NCBI GenBank assembly: GCA_038243605.1 | Contig: JBBSQX010000016.1 | Location: forward strand, 1 to 64,000 | Direction: 5' to 3' | Origin: Terrimesophilobacter sp038243605 | Lineage (GTDB): Bacteria; Actinomycetota; Actinomycetes; Actinomycetales; Microbacteriaceae | DNA length: 64,000 bases | Part shown: positions 24,459 through 33,600 of the stretch, in pieces | How the letters are laid out: every line of letters starts with the position of its first letter | Position numbering within the stretch: position 1 is the first letter of the stretch | Program-made: the position numbers and the translations under genes | The notes under the pieces: model-generated | The model's input: only the letters and a program-made list of their open reading frames with translations | What the model was told of the DNA's origin: nothing | The model's database searches: none

Positions 24459-25415
24459 ATGACATCACGCACCGCCGGTTTCTTTGCCGCTGCCCTTGCC
24501 ATGATCGCGGTGGGAACGGCGGTCACAGTGTCGGATGCTCTGGTGGGCTATCCGGTCTTCACCGCTCAGGCGATGCGCTACGCAGTGGCCGCTATCGTTC
24601 TCTTTCTCGCTGTTCGCATGACCGGTCGCAACATTCCCATGCCGCACGGACGCGACTGGATCTGGTTGGTGCTCCTCGCTGCCACCGGGCAAGCGTTGTA
24701 TAACGTCGCGGTCGTTAATGGTGTCAGTCACGCCGAGCCGGCGGCGATTGCCGTTCTGGTCGGCCTGGTGCCCGTTGTATTTATCATTGCCGAGGCTATC
24801 CGCCTGCGTCAGCGCCCACGAACCTCAATGATTCTCGGCGTCGCGTTGGTTATTGCGGGCGCAACACTGGTGCAGGGAACAGGGCACACGTCAACACTCG
24901 GGGTCGCATGGGCCTTGCTCGCCCTGGCCTGCGAAGGGGCCCACACGCTTTTGGCGGTCCCCGTTCTTCGCAGACTCGGGCCCATCGGTGTCACTGTTCA
25001 CTCCTGCTGGATCGCCGCAGTGCAGCTGACCGTCGTCAGCGTCATCGTCGATGGCGCGGATGCCGTCGCTGCCCCGTCACCGCCGGTGTTCTTGGCGATC
25101 GGCTACCTCGCCGTTATTGTCACTGCACTCGCTTTTGTGCTCTGGTACTTTGCGGTGCAGCGCTTGGGCGCATCGACCGCTGGGCTCTTCGCCGGATTGA
25201 TTCCTCTCTCTGCGGCCGTCAGCGGAATGGTGGTCGGGTTGACCACAATCAGCCCAGCGGTGCTGGGCGGCGCAGTTCTCGTCGGTACAGGCATCGTCAT
25301 CGCTTTACTTCGCCAGGCTCAAAGCGGCCACGTTGCGGTCAGTCGTCGAAAAGCGCGGACGCGTACATGGGTCGGGCGGCATCCTCGCTCGGCGGATGGA
25401 ACAGGCCCGCCGTAG
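24459..25415 (+). CDS. EamA family transporter, divergent from a MocR gene
   Basis: Ten-segment DMT transporter of 318 aa, from FFAAALAMIAVGTAVTVSDALVG to the last EamA helix at VLGGAVLVGTGIVIALL, then a basic, Arg-rich tail. ATG 24459 is only 29 bp from the opposing MocR start, implying a shared, mutually regulated promoter. The last 77 bp overlap the convergent acyl-CoA dehydrogenase gene, and the tail beyond residue ~290 may be unconserved. Possible role: export of an amino acid or a PLP-pathway metabolite. Confidence 0.88.
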   Translation: MTSRTAGFFAAALAMIAVGTAVTVSDALVGYPVFTAQAMRYAVAAIVLFLAVRMTGRNIPMPHGRDWIWLVLLAATGQALYNVAVVNGVSHAEPAAIAVLVGLVPVVFIIAEAIRLRQRPRTSMILGVALVIAGATLVQGTGHTSTLGVAWALLALACEGAHTLLAVPVLRRLGPIGVTVHSCWIAAVQLTVVSVIVDGADAVAAPSPPVFLAIGYLAVIVTALAFVLWYFAVQRLGASTAGLFAGLIPLSAAVSGMVVGLTTISPAVLGGAVLVGTGIVIALLRQAQSGHVAVSRRKARTRTWVGRHPRSADGTGPP

Positions 25416-26535
25416 CATCCCTGAACAGGCGACTGAGCTCGTTGCTGTTGTTGAACGCGACCCCTCCAGCACACATCAGTGCGGTTTCGGCGACGTGACG
25501 GGCAACAGTGGAGGCGTTGAGGCGCGCGCTGACCAGCCGCAGCGGCCATTCGGCACCGTGGTCGACGAGGTCATCGAAGTCGCGACAGTAGAGATCCAGC
25601 TGAGCAGGCACCGACATGTATTCCATGAGTGCGTCGGCCAGGCGGGTGCGAAACTCGGGCACCTCGGCGAGGGATGATCCACTCTTGGCCGACTGGCGGC
25701 GCTTCAGCCCTTCGGCACCGAGGTCGAGTGCCCGGCGCGCAACGCCCGCATACACCGAGCCGATCAGCAGCTGAAAGTTGCTCGTGATGGCGAACGTGAG
25801 CAGGTCGGGATGCCGCCCCGCCGGAATCTTGCGCGCCACCTTCTCTGGCCTCATCCGCACGTTCTTCAGGATCGTGGCCCGGCTCTGTGAGGCACGCATG
25901 CCGAGCACGTCCCACTGATCGGAGACCGTGAGGCCGTCGGCCGCACCCTCGCACGTGCGCTCGGACGGGCGCTCGAGGAAACCGTAGACGAGCGTCGGGT
26001 TGTCGACATCCGTGCTGTCGAGGCCGTGCGTGATCAGGCGAGTCCACACCGGCGACAGGGAGGTGAAAATCTTCACGCCGGTGAGCAGGTAGCCGCCATC
26101 ATCCTGCGGCTCGGCGACGGTGTTCGAACCCTGCAGCACCCAGTCGTTGGCGGGCTCGCTCACCCCGAAGGCGAAGATCTCACCGGCCATCGCCTCCTCG
26201 AACACGTAGTCGAGTGACCGGTCGCCGCGTTCGAACATCGCTCGCACAACGCCCGTGCACATGAGGTGCATGTTCACGGCGAGCGCCGTGGCTGGTGCGG
26301 CCATGGCCAGTCGCTGCTGAAGTCGTGACACCTGGCCTAGAGTTAGGCTTGGTCCACCGAACTCTTCCGGCACAAACAGGGTGAGATACCCGCGCTCGGT
26401 GAGGTCGGTGAAGTCCTCGTCAAAGAAGCGGTTCTCCCGGTCATACACGTCTGCACGCTCGCGGAAGCGCTCCAGCAGATCGTCGGGCAGGTACAGTTCA
26501 GCCAACTCAGCGTGGCGGGTTTCTCGGTCTGTCAT
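25339..26535 (-). CDS. Acyl-CoA dehydrogenase family protein
   Basis: FAD-dependent enzyme of 398 aa. The N-terminal helical domain includes FDEDFTDLTERGYLTLFVPEEFGGPSLTLGQVSRLQQRLA. The middle domain shows FGVSEPANDW and YLLTGVKIFTSLSP. The C-terminal helical part includes LLIGSVYAGVARRALD and TALMCAGGVAF. Substrate may be an acyl-CoA or acyl-ACP; the usual catalytic Glu cannot be placed confidently. It is the last gene of a three-gene set with a ketosynthase and an acyl ligase (30-bp gap), which suggests work on an acyl chain made by its neighbours. Confidence 0.88.
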   Translation of the reverse strand: MTDRETRHAELAELYLPDDLLERFRERADVYDRENRFFDEDFTDLTERGYLTLFVPEEFGGPSLTLGQVSRLQQRLAMAAPATALAVNMHLMCTGVVRAMFERGDRSLDYVFEEAMAGEIFAFGVSEPANDWVLQGSNTVAEPQDDGGYLLTGVKIFTSLSPVWTRLITHGLDSTDVDNPTLVYGFLERPSERTCEGAADGLTVSDQWDVLGMRASQSRATILKNVRMRPEKVARKIPAGRHPDLLTFAITSNFQLLIGSVYAGVARRALDLGAEGLKRRQSAKSGSSLAEVPEFRTRLADALMEYMSVPAQLDLYCRDFDDLVDHGAEWPLRLVSARLNASTVARHVAETALMCAGGVAFNNSNELSRLFRDATAGLFHPPSEDAARPMYASALFDD

Positions 26536-26565
26536 GTGATGTTTCTCGCTAACATATTGGCCCTG

Positions 26566-27933
26566 TCATTCCTTTGCCCGTGTGATCAGCAGCGCGGCGC
26601 TGTGCCCGCCAAACCCAAAGGAGTTCGACAGCACCGTCTCAATGCTCTGCGCGCGGGCTCCGCCGGTGACGAAATCCCAGCCTTCGAACTCTGGGTCATC
26701 GAGATTGTGTGTGGGTGGCAGCAATCCCTCGCGGAGCGACTGCACCGCAATGATCGCCTCGACGACTCCCGACGCCCCGAGCAGGTGACCCATGCTGGAC
26801 TTCGTCGCACTGATCGGGATGCGGCGGGCCCGGTCGCCGAGCGCGGCCTCGAGCGCATTCAACTCGGCCGCATCACCAGCCGGAGTACCTGTGCCGTGGG
26901 CGTTGATGTGGTCGACGGCATCCGGCGTTACGCCCGCGTCGGCAAGGGACTCGCGCACGGCCCGGGCTGCTCCTTCACCCTGCGGATGCGGCGCAGTCGG
27001 ATGGTATGCGTCGTTACTCGCTCCGAACCCCGCAAGTTCTGCCAGCACGGTGGCGCCGCGTGCGCGGGCACCCTCCTCGGACTCGAGCAGAATCGCGGCG
27101 GCACCCGCCGACATCACGAAGCCGGAGCGCGCGCGGTCGAAGGGGCGGGATGCTGCGGCCGGATCATTTTCGTATCCGGCTGCCAGGGAACGCATGTTCG
27201 CGTTCGATGCGAGATTCACCGGGTTGAGGCAGTCCTCGACGCCGACCACCAAAACCGCGTCGGCGTATCCGTGACGAATACGGCGCATCGCTTCACCGAG
27301 ACCGACGGCACCGCTCGCACACGTCGCCGAGACCCCCTGCGCTGGGCCGAAAACTTGGTAGCGCTGACTGAGCACGGCGGCGGCCGCGTCGGTCGCGCCG
27401 TAGATCGCGAGAGTGTTCGGCACCGCTCGTGGGCCACGCTGATCGAGAGCCCGGGTGGCCGCCTGCATGGCATCGACTGGTCCGGAAACGGTGGCGGCGA
27501 TGATCGCGAACCTGTGCGGATCCCACGGGATTGTTGCGGTGTCGGATGCGGCGGGCGGGCCGGATTCGCCGGTCGTGCTGGGTGCGCAGGAGGCTGCGGG
27601 CCTGCCAGACGTTGTAGACGTACCCGACGTTCGCGACGTGTTGGAGGCGCTAGGCATCCAACCGGCCTGCTTCATGGCTTGGTCGGCCGCAGCAACCGCC
27701 CAGTGCTGACTGGGGCTCAACCTGCGTGCGAGGCTCGGCTCCAGCACGGCAGAGGCGTCGAACCCGCGCACCTGCCCGCCGATACGCACGGCGAGGGCGG
27801 CAAACTCGGCACCCTCGAGCACGGTGATGGCGCTGCGGGCGTGCACAACAGCATCCCACATGCTCGGCACATCAAGGCCGCTCGGGGTGATTGCCCCCAT
27901 CCCGGTGATGACGACTTTGCGTCGATCGGTCAC
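26566..27933 (-). CDS. Beta-ketoacyl synthase, FabF/KAS II-like
   Basis: Thiolase-fold condensing enzyme of 455 aa. The catalytic triad is intact: Cys205 in VSATCASGAVG, His346 in NAHGTGTPAGD and His383 in KSSMGHLLGASG. Residues ~95-134 are a Ser/Thr/Gly/Pro-rich insertion absent from ordinary FabF, which explains the extra length over ~412 aa. GTG 27933 overlaps the ligase stop by 4 bp, so the genes are coupled. No acyl carrier protein is nearby. The pair with an adenylating ligase points to a specialised acyl product. Confidence 0.92.
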   Translation of the reverse strand: MTDRRKVVITGMGAITPSGLDVPSMWDAVVHARSAITVLEGAEFAALAVRIGGQVRGFDASAVLEPSLARRLSPSQHWAVAAADQAMKQAGWMPSASNTSRTSGTSTTSGRPAASCAPSTTGESGPPAASDTATIPWDPHRFAIIAATVSGPVDAMQAATRALDQRGPRAVPNTLAIYGATDAAAAVLSQRYQVFGPAQGVSATCASGAVGLGEAMRRIRHGYADAVLVVGVEDCLNPVNLASNANMRSLAAGYENDPAAASRPFDRARSGFVMSAGAAAILLESEEGARARGATVLAELAGFGASNDAYHPTAPHPQGEGAARAVRESLADAGVTPDAVDHINAHGTGTPAGDAAELNALEAALGDRARRIPISATKSSMGHLLGASGVVEAIIAVQSLREGLLPPTHNLDDPEFEGWDFVTGGARAQSIETVLSNSFGFGGHSAALLITRAKE

Positions 27934-29489
27934 CACCGCACTGCCACTTCCTGCATCACAAGTTCGGCAACCGCGGTGCGACGAATCTTGCCACCGACGG
28001 TGCGCGGCAACCGTTCGACCCGATACCACCGGCGCGGCACCTGCTGCGGGGCAAGCTTCTGGCGTGCGTAAGCCTGAAGGTCGCCCTTTGTTGGTGGAGC
28101 GCTCTCGTCAACCCCGTCGCCCTCACCCTTGTCGTAGTCCTCCATCACGAGAGCGACCACGGCGCCAAGCCGCTCATGTGGGATCGCCACAGCGCACACC
28201 GCGCCAAGGTGCGGCATCCCGTCGAACGCGCGCTCCACCTCTGGCAACTCAACTTTGTGACCGCCAGTGACTGCGATGTCTCCCGCGCGGCCAGCCAAAA
28301 CGAGCGCCCCGTCGATGAGCCGACCGTGATCGTGCACAGTCGCCCAGCCGTCGGCTTCTTTCAGAGCTGCAACTTTCAGGGCGCCATCCGTCATTCCGGC
28401 GAGATACCCATCGGAGCACGCTGCGGCGTTGATCCACACTGTGCCAGGCTCGCCATGCGGCACCTCGACGCCCTGATCGTCTCGGATGCTCACGCCGATG
28501 CCGTCATAAATACTGAGGCGGGTGCCGTCGCCTCCACGGCTGTCACCGATGAATCCGATCTCGGCGGCCCCGTAATAGCTGATCAGACGCACCTCGGGCA
28601 GCACGTCGGCGAGCCCCGCGCGAAGCACAATCGGCAAGTTCGCGCCCCCGGTAACGACCACGTCGAGGGAGGTGAGGAGAGAGACATCGCGACGGGCGGC
28701 ATCCACCAACGCCTGAACGACGGCCGGAACGGCCACGACACGGGTAATCCGCTCATCATGGATGCGGCGCCCGAGCGCCAGCGCATCAAACGAATCCGCC
28801 ATGTGAGCGCTGCCCCCGGAGGCGAGGCACTCGATCAACGCGTAGAGCGTGAGGCTGTACGAGACCGGCCCAGGCGCGAGTGTGGCGACGCCGGGCAGTG
28901 GCTCCAAGTGCGCGCTGGAGACCGCAAAATTCTCGCGGTACTGGTTCCGCGTTTTCAAGAACGCTTTTGGGCTGCTCGTCGTTCCGGAGGAGAAAAGCAG
29001 CAGAAACGGTTCATCGCCATCGCGCACGGTGGGTCCGGATGCCGGAACAGCATCCGCCTCACGCTGCATGAAATCAGTCAGAGTGACCGCTGTGCCAGAC
29101 CAACCACGCGCATCCAACGCGTCGGCGAGGTCAGTCGAGTCGCTGATGACCACGCCTATTCCGGTGGCGAGGATTACGCTGACGCGGTGATCCAACGGCC
29201 ACTGAGGGTCGAGCGTCGCCGTCACCGCTCTAAACCCGGCGAGCCCCGCGATGATGCGCGAGGTGTGGAACGCGAATGTCGTACTCACGGCGGTGATCGG
29301 AATTCCGCGGGTTGCGGCAGCCGGTATCGGCGGCGCGGGCTGGGCCCGATGCAGTTCCTCGACGACACTAAACACGCGACGAGAATCTTCAACAAGCTGC
29401 GAGTACGTCAACTGGCCGTCGTTGCCGACGATCGCAGGCTGATCTGGGTGGCGTTCGGCTGTGCCTAGCACCGCCCGAGTCATCGGCAC
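27930..29489 (-). CDS. AMP-dependent acyl-CoA/acyl-ACP synthetase
   Basis: ANL-superfamily adenylating enzyme of 519 aa. Motif A3 is LLLFSSGTTSSPKAFLKT, A5 is SYYGAAEIGFIG and A7 is DHGRLIDGALVLAGRAGD; the C-terminal Lys region VGGKIRRTAVAEL is present. It activates a carboxylic acid as acyl-AMP and transfers it to CoA or a carrier protein. It is the first gene of the ligase/ketosynthase/dehydrogenase set. The A3 glycine of SSGTTGxPK is replaced by Ser, a tolerated variant. Substrate unknown. Confidence 0.88.
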   Translation of the reverse strand: MPMTRAVLGTAERHPDQPAIVGNDGQLTYSQLVEDSRRVFSVVEELHRAQPAPPIPAAATRGIPITAVSTTFAFHTSRIIAGLAGFRAVTATLDPQWPLDHRVSVILATGIGVVISDSTDLADALDARGWSGTAVTLTDFMQREADAVPASGPTVRDGDEPFLLLFSSGTTSSPKAFLKTRNQYRENFAVSSAHLEPLPGVATLAPGPVSYSLTLYALIECLASGGSAHMADSFDALALGRRIHDERITRVVAVPAVVQALVDAARRDVSLLTSLDVVVTGGANLPIVLRAGLADVLPEVRLISYYGAAEIGFIGDSRGGDGTRLSIYDGIGVSIRDDQGVEVPHGEPGTVWINAAACSDGYLAGMTDGALKVAALKEADGWATVHDHGRLIDGALVLAGRAGDIAVTGGHKVELPEVERAFDGMPHLGAVCAVAIPHERLGAVVALVMEDYDKGEGDGVDESAPPTKGDLQAYARQKLAPQQVPRRWYRVERLPRTVGGKIRRTAVAELVMQEVAVRW

Positions 29490-29704
29490 TCGTGGCCTCC
29501 CGTTCGATCAGACATGCAGAGCATGCCCGTAGATCAGCGCAATCCGTTGATCTAATGATTTCTGGACTGAGTCTATTTTAGTGCGGCCGCTTTGCGAATC
29601 CTGAACGAAGACGAGGGCAACCCTGTGAACGGCAAGGTTGCGCGTTACGTTAACTATGTCGAGCTGTGTCAACGAGATTTTTTGTCGAAGTGACGGAGAT
29701 GAGT

Positions 29705-30244
29705 ATGAAGAAACCGCTGAGAGTATTCACCATTGGCCACTCCACACGTGATTTTGATGAGGTGCTCGAGATGCTACGTGAGAACGGCGTCACAGAACTG
29801 GTCGATGTGCGTTCGTTCCCGTCATCGCGCAAGTTTCCCCAGTGGAATCAAGAGGCGATCAAGGACGCCTTGCCTGCCGACATCCCGTACCAGTGGATTA
29901 AGGATCTCGGTGGTCGCCGATACACCCCGGTCGATGTGGTGAGCCCGAACGGTGGCTGGCGAGTCAAAGCGTTTCGCGACTACGCCGACTACATGGAGAC
30001 AGACGAATTCCGTTCAGGCCTAGCGGAACTGTTGAAGGTCGCGAACGAAGCATTGCCCGCGATTATGTGCAGCGAAGCCGTGCCGTGGCGTTGCCACCGA
30101 CGCCTCATCACCGATGCGCTCATCGTCGCGGGGGTTGAAGTCTTCAACATTATGTCGGCAACGTCGACAAAGGCTGCGGAGCTGACCGAGTTCGCGCAGG
30201 TGCGAAAAGGGAGAATTACGTATCCCAGCGCAGAATCTGGTTGA
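29705..30244 (+). CDS. DUF488 family protein
   Basis: DUF488 protein of 179 aa with the signature FTIGHSTRDFDEVLEMLRENGVTELVDVRSFPSSRKFPQWN, then LGGRRY and the Cys motif MCSEAVPWRCHRRLI. The family is widespread and of uncertain biochemistry; the MCxE...CHR motif suggests a metal- or nucleotide-related role. ATG 29705 has GGAG six bases upstream; earlier in-frame starts are less supported. Confidence 0.88.
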   Translation: MKKPLRVFTIGHSTRDFDEVLEMLRENGVTELVDVRSFPSSRKFPQWNQEAIKDALPADIPYQWIKDLGGRRYTPVDVVSPNGGWRVKAFRDYADYMETDEFRSGLAELLKVANEALPAIMCSEAVPWRCHRRLITDALIVAGVEVFNIMSATSTKAAELTEFAQVRKGRITYPSAESG

Positions 30245-30328
30245 GGTGTTAACGTGACCCAAGAACGGCTCACGGTCGGTTTCGCGACGACCGTCAACCA
30301 TCACACATATCAGTGATAGGAGTACATC

Positions 30329-30946
30329 ATGGTCGAAAAGAAGCTCACGGCACTCGCACTCGTCTGCACGCTCAGCCCGTCACCAAAGAAGTCGAGCAGC
30401 CAACTGCTCGCGCAACAAGTTTTGGATGAACTGACAAAACTTGGGGTTACTAGTTCGCTCGTTCGCGTCGTCGATCACGACGTGAAGCCGGGTGTGGCAC
30501 TGAACATGGGCGACGGCGACGAGTGGCCAAGCATCCGAAAGAAGATCATGGATGCAGACATTCTGGTTCTCGCAACGCCCACCTGGATGGGCCAGCAATC
30601 CAGTGTCGCGCAGCGGGTGCTTGAACGCCTCGACGCCGAGCTGTCAGAAACGGATGACCAGGGTCGCATGTTGACCTTCGGCAAGGTGGCGATCGCCGCC
30701 GTCGTGGGCAACGAAGACGGTGCCCACCACATCAGCGCCGTGTTCTTTCAGGCGCTTAACGATGTGGGCTTCACTCTTGCAGCGCAGGCAGTAACGTACT
30801 GGAACGATGTCGTAGGCGGCGAACACCGCGATTACCAGGACCTACCCGAGACACCGGAGGCTGTGGCGTCGACTAACATCGCGGTCGCTGCGCACGCTGC
30901 CCACTTGGCTCGTCTGTTGCGCGACAACCCTTATCCGCCGAGCTGA
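30329..30946 (+). CDS. Flavodoxin-fold NAD(P)H-dependent reductase
   Basis: FMN-binding flavodoxin-like protein of 205 aa. The phosphate-loop region TLSPSPKKSSSQLLAQQVLDEL and LVLATPTWMGQQSSVAQRVLERL (about 75-100) fit the FMN_red/flavodoxin_2 group. Such proteins reduce quinones, flavins or metals. Gene starts after GATAGGAG. It lies 84 bp after the DUF488 gene. Confidence 0.85.
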   Translation: MVEKKLTALALVCTLSPSPKKSSSQLLAQQVLDELTKLGVTSSLVRVVDHDVKPGVALNMGDGDEWPSIRKKIMDADILVLATPTWMGQQSSVAQRVLERLDAELSETDDQGRMLTFGKVAIAAVVGNEDGAHHISAVFFQALNDVGFTLAAQAVTYWNDVVGGEHRDYQDLPETPEAVASTNIAVAAHAAHLARLLRDNPYPPS

Positions 30947-30968
30947 CGTCAGGCCACATCCAGGTCGA

Positions 30969-31976
30969 TCATGGGCGACCAAGATCAATGTCGAGGTCGA
31001 GGTCGAGCCCAAGGTCAAGAGCTCGCACGCTGTGGGTGAGTGCGCCGACCGAGATCAGGTCAACGCCGGTGGCGGCGATCGCCGCAACGGTCTGCAGAGT
31101 GACGCCACCGGAGGCATCGATGATGGCACGCCCGTCGATGAGGGCGACAGCCTCACGCAACTGCGAAAGGGAGAAGTTGTCGAGCAGGATGATGTCCGCA
31201 CCACCCTGGAGCACGGGCTCAATTTGTTCACTGCGGTCCACCTCCACTTCGATGCGCATGGTGTGCGGAAGGCGGGCTCTGGCCTGCTGCAACAGTTCGG
31301 CCAGGTCGAGCCCCGAGTGGGCAGCGATCACTCCGAGGTGGTTGTCTTTGGCGAGCACGGCATCCGACAGGCTGAACCGGTGGTTGTGCCCACCACCGCA
31401 GCGCACCGCGTATTTCTCGAGCACGCGCAGGCCCGGCGTCGTTTTGCGCGTGTCGACGATGCGAGCGTGCGTACCCGCCACCGCCACCACGTAACGGGAT
31501 GTCTCTGTCGCGATTCCCGACATGCGCTGCATCAGGTTGAGGGCGATGCGCTCGGCGCGAAGCACTCCCCTTGCTGGCCCGGTCACGGTGGCCACGACGG
31601 TTCCGGGAGTGACGGATGCCCCATCCGTCACGAGCAGCACCACCTCGATGGCAGGGTTCACGGCCGCCATCGTGCGCTCAAGCACCCGGCCACCTGCGAG
31701 AACCCCCGGCTCGCGGGCCACAAGCGCCGCGCGCGCCACCGAGCCCTCCGGTATCAAGAGTTCACTCGTCACATCGCCCCAGGGGGCATCCTCATCGAGG
31801 CCGAGGGCAATCACCCGGTCGAGTTGGGCATCCGACGGTGCGGCCACTGGCGTTGCGGCTATTGATGTTGCGGCCACTGGCAGTGCGGCCTTTGGCGTTG
31901 AAGAAATGAGCGGCCTGCCCCAGTGAGTGGTCTGGCGTTCGGGTGATGCAGAGTTGTTCATTCGTTCGGTGTCCAT
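30969..31976 (-). CDS. nadC: Nicotinate-nucleotide diphosphorylase (carboxylating)
   Basis: QPRTase of 335 aa converts quinolinate and PRPP to nicotinate mononucleotide, the last step unique to de novo NAD synthesis. Family motifs: LIPEGSVARAALVAREPGVLAGG, IVDTRKTTPGLRVLEKYAV, CGGGHNHRFSLSDAVLAKDNH, EVDRSEQIEPVLQGGADIILLDNF. The N-terminal ~45 residues are an Ala/Pro/Val-repeat extension, and the C-terminus ends in a Leu/Asp repeat (LDLGLDLDLDIDLG) from GAGGTC-like repeats. nadA and nadB are not adjacent. Confidence 0.93.
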   Translation of the reverse strand: MDTERMNNSASPERQTTHWGRPLISSTPKAALPVAATSIAATPVAAPSDAQLDRVIALGLDEDAPWGDVTSELLIPEGSVARAALVAREPGVLAGGRVLERTMAAVNPAIEVVLLVTDGASVTPGTVVATVTGPARGVLRAERIALNLMQRMSGIATETSRYVVAVAGTHARIVDTRKTTPGLRVLEKYAVRCGGGHNHRFSLSDAVLAKDNHLGVIAAHSGLDLAELLQQARARLPHTMRIEVEVDRSEQIEPVLQGGADIILLDNFSLSQLREAVALIDGRAIIDASGGVTLQTVAAIAATGVDLISVGALTHSVRALDLGLDLDLDIDLGRP

Positions 31977-31980
31977 TTGT

Positions 31981-33600
31981 TTAGGGCGCTGTAGGGATCG
32001 CCGCGAGCAATTCCTTTGTGAACGGATGCTGTGGTCGTTCGAAAAGCTCCTCCGTCTCCCCCTGCTCCACGACGACGCCGTCTTTCATCACAAGCACGTG
32101 ATGGCTCAACCCGCGCACCACTGCAAGGTCGTGCGAGATGAAGACCATCGCCAGCCCCATGCTGCGCTGCAGCCCCGCCAGCAGATCGAGTACTTGCGTC
32201 TGAACCGACACATCCAGGGCGGAGACGGGTTCGTCACACACAAGAATGTCTGGCCGACGCGCGAGCGCCCTGGCGATGGCGACCCGTTGCCTCTGTCCAC
32301 CAGAGAGTTGGTGCGGCCGGCGCGTGAGCAGCGAAGCATCGAGCGCGACGTCATCCAGAAGCTCGGCGATTCGGCTGGCACGAAGACTACGAGGCACGCC
32401 GTCAAGCTCGACAGCCTCGGCGATAATCCGCTTCACGGTGAAGCGGGGGTCGAACACGTCGAGCGCGTTCTGATGGATGACTTGAATGCGGCCGCGCCGC
32501 GCACGACGCCGCGCCTCCGGCAGCCCGCTCCAGGACTCACCGTTGACGAGCACCTCACCCCGGTCAGGATTTTCGATGCCGAGCAACATCTTCGCGAGCG
32601 TGGTCTTGCCCGACCCTGACTCACCCACGACGCCCACCGTGCTGCCCGCGTGCAGATCGAACGAGACCCCATCCACGGCACGAAACTCATCGCGTGATCG
32701 CCGATACGACTTCACAAGGTCTCGGGCGCAGAGCACGACACGGCGCTCGGCCTGCGCGGCGGGTGCAGTGCGCATCTCCGTGGCAGCCTTCAACAGTTGA
32801 CGGGTGTAGTCATGGGTTGGTGCCGAAAATAGCGTTGCGGTTTCAGCGACCTCGACGAAGCGGCCGTCCTTCATGACGGCGACGCGATCGGCGAGGTTCT
32901 GCACGACGGCAAGGTCGTGGCTGATGAGCAGCAGAGCTAAACCAGAAGCCTTCAGATCGCCAAGTAGCGCGAGCACCTGGGCCTGCACCGTCACATCCAA
33001 CGCCGTCGTCGGTTCATCAGCGATGAGCAGAACGGGCTCGCCAGCAAGAGCGGAGGCGATGAGGGCGCGCTGCCGGAGCCCGCCAGAAAGTTCGTGCGGG
33101 TACTGCCGGGCGCGCACCGCTGGTTCGGGGATGGCGACCCTCTGCAGCAAGCGGAGCACCCTTTCGCGCTGCTGCACCCGCGTGAGCTTCTCGTGCACCT
33201 GCAGCGGCTCAGCAACCTCGCTGCCAATGCGACGCAGCGGATCAAGCGAGACGAGGGCATCTTGACTGACGAGACCAACTACCGCCCCACGGACGCGCCG
33301 CCAGGCCCGTTCGCCGAGCTGGCGAGCATCAACACCCGCAATGGTGAGCTGATCTGCACTCACGCTGGCCGTATCGGGCGTGAGACCGACGAGGCTGCGC
33401 GCTGTCAGCGTTTTGCCCGACCCCGATTCGCCGACGATCGCCAAACACTCCCCCGCGGCGATGGAGAACGACACACCATCCACTGCGGGGGTCGCCGAAC
33501 CGTTGATGCTGACCCTGAGGTTCGTCACCGAGACAAGGTCGATCGACGAAATCGGCGTGGCGGGCAGAACGGGGTCAACTGACGAAGCGATTCTCTTCAT
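31981..33600 (-). CDS. Peptide/nickel-type ABC transporter, double ATPase
   Basis: A single 539-aa polypeptide carries two ATP-binding domains, corresponding to DppD and DppF. Domain 1 (about 10-260): Walker A GESGSGKT, signature LSGGLRQRAL, Walker B LLIADEPTTALD. Domain 2 (about 285-535): GESGSGKTTL, LSGGQRQRVA, ILVCDEPVSALD. ATG 33600 overlaps the permease stop by 4 bp. It drives the importer encoded upstream. The substrate may be peptides, nickel or an opine. Confidence 0.94.
   Translation of the reverse strand: MKRIASSVDPVLPATPISSIDLVSVTNLRVSINGSATPAVDGVSFSIAAGECLAIVGESGSGKTLTARSLVGLTPDTASVSADQLTIAGVDARQLGERAWRRVRGAVVGLVSQDALVSLDPLRRIGSEVAEPLQVHEKLTRVQQRERVLRLLQRVAIPEPAVRARQYPHELSGGLRQRALIASALAGEPVLLIADEPTTALDVTVQAQVLALLGDLKASGLALLLISHDLAVVQNLADRVAVMKDGRFVEVAETATLFSAPTHDYTRQLLKAATEMRTAPAAQAERRVVLCARDLVKSYRRSRDEFRAVDGVSFDLHAGSTVGVVGESGSGKTTLAKMLLGIENPDRGEVLVNGESWSGLPEARRRARRGRIQVIHQNALDVFDPRFTVKRIIAEAVELDGVPRSLRASRIAELLDDVALDASLLTRRPHQLSGGQRQRVAIARALARRPDILVCDEPVSALDVSVQTQVLDLLAGLQRSMGLAMVFISHDLAVVRGLSHHVLVMKDGVVVEQGETEELFERPQHPFTKELLAAIPTAP

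Noticed and set aside
26512..28071. Long plus-strand open frame of ~519 codons opposite the ketosynthase
   Set aside because: It mirrors the minus-strand FabF-like gene, has Arg/Gly/His-rich composition without any domain, and no ribosome site. High GC makes such antisense frames common.
28176..29468. Plus-strand open frame of ~430 codons opposite the acyl ligase
   Set aside because: Antisense to a gene with complete ANL motifs; composition is shadow-like.
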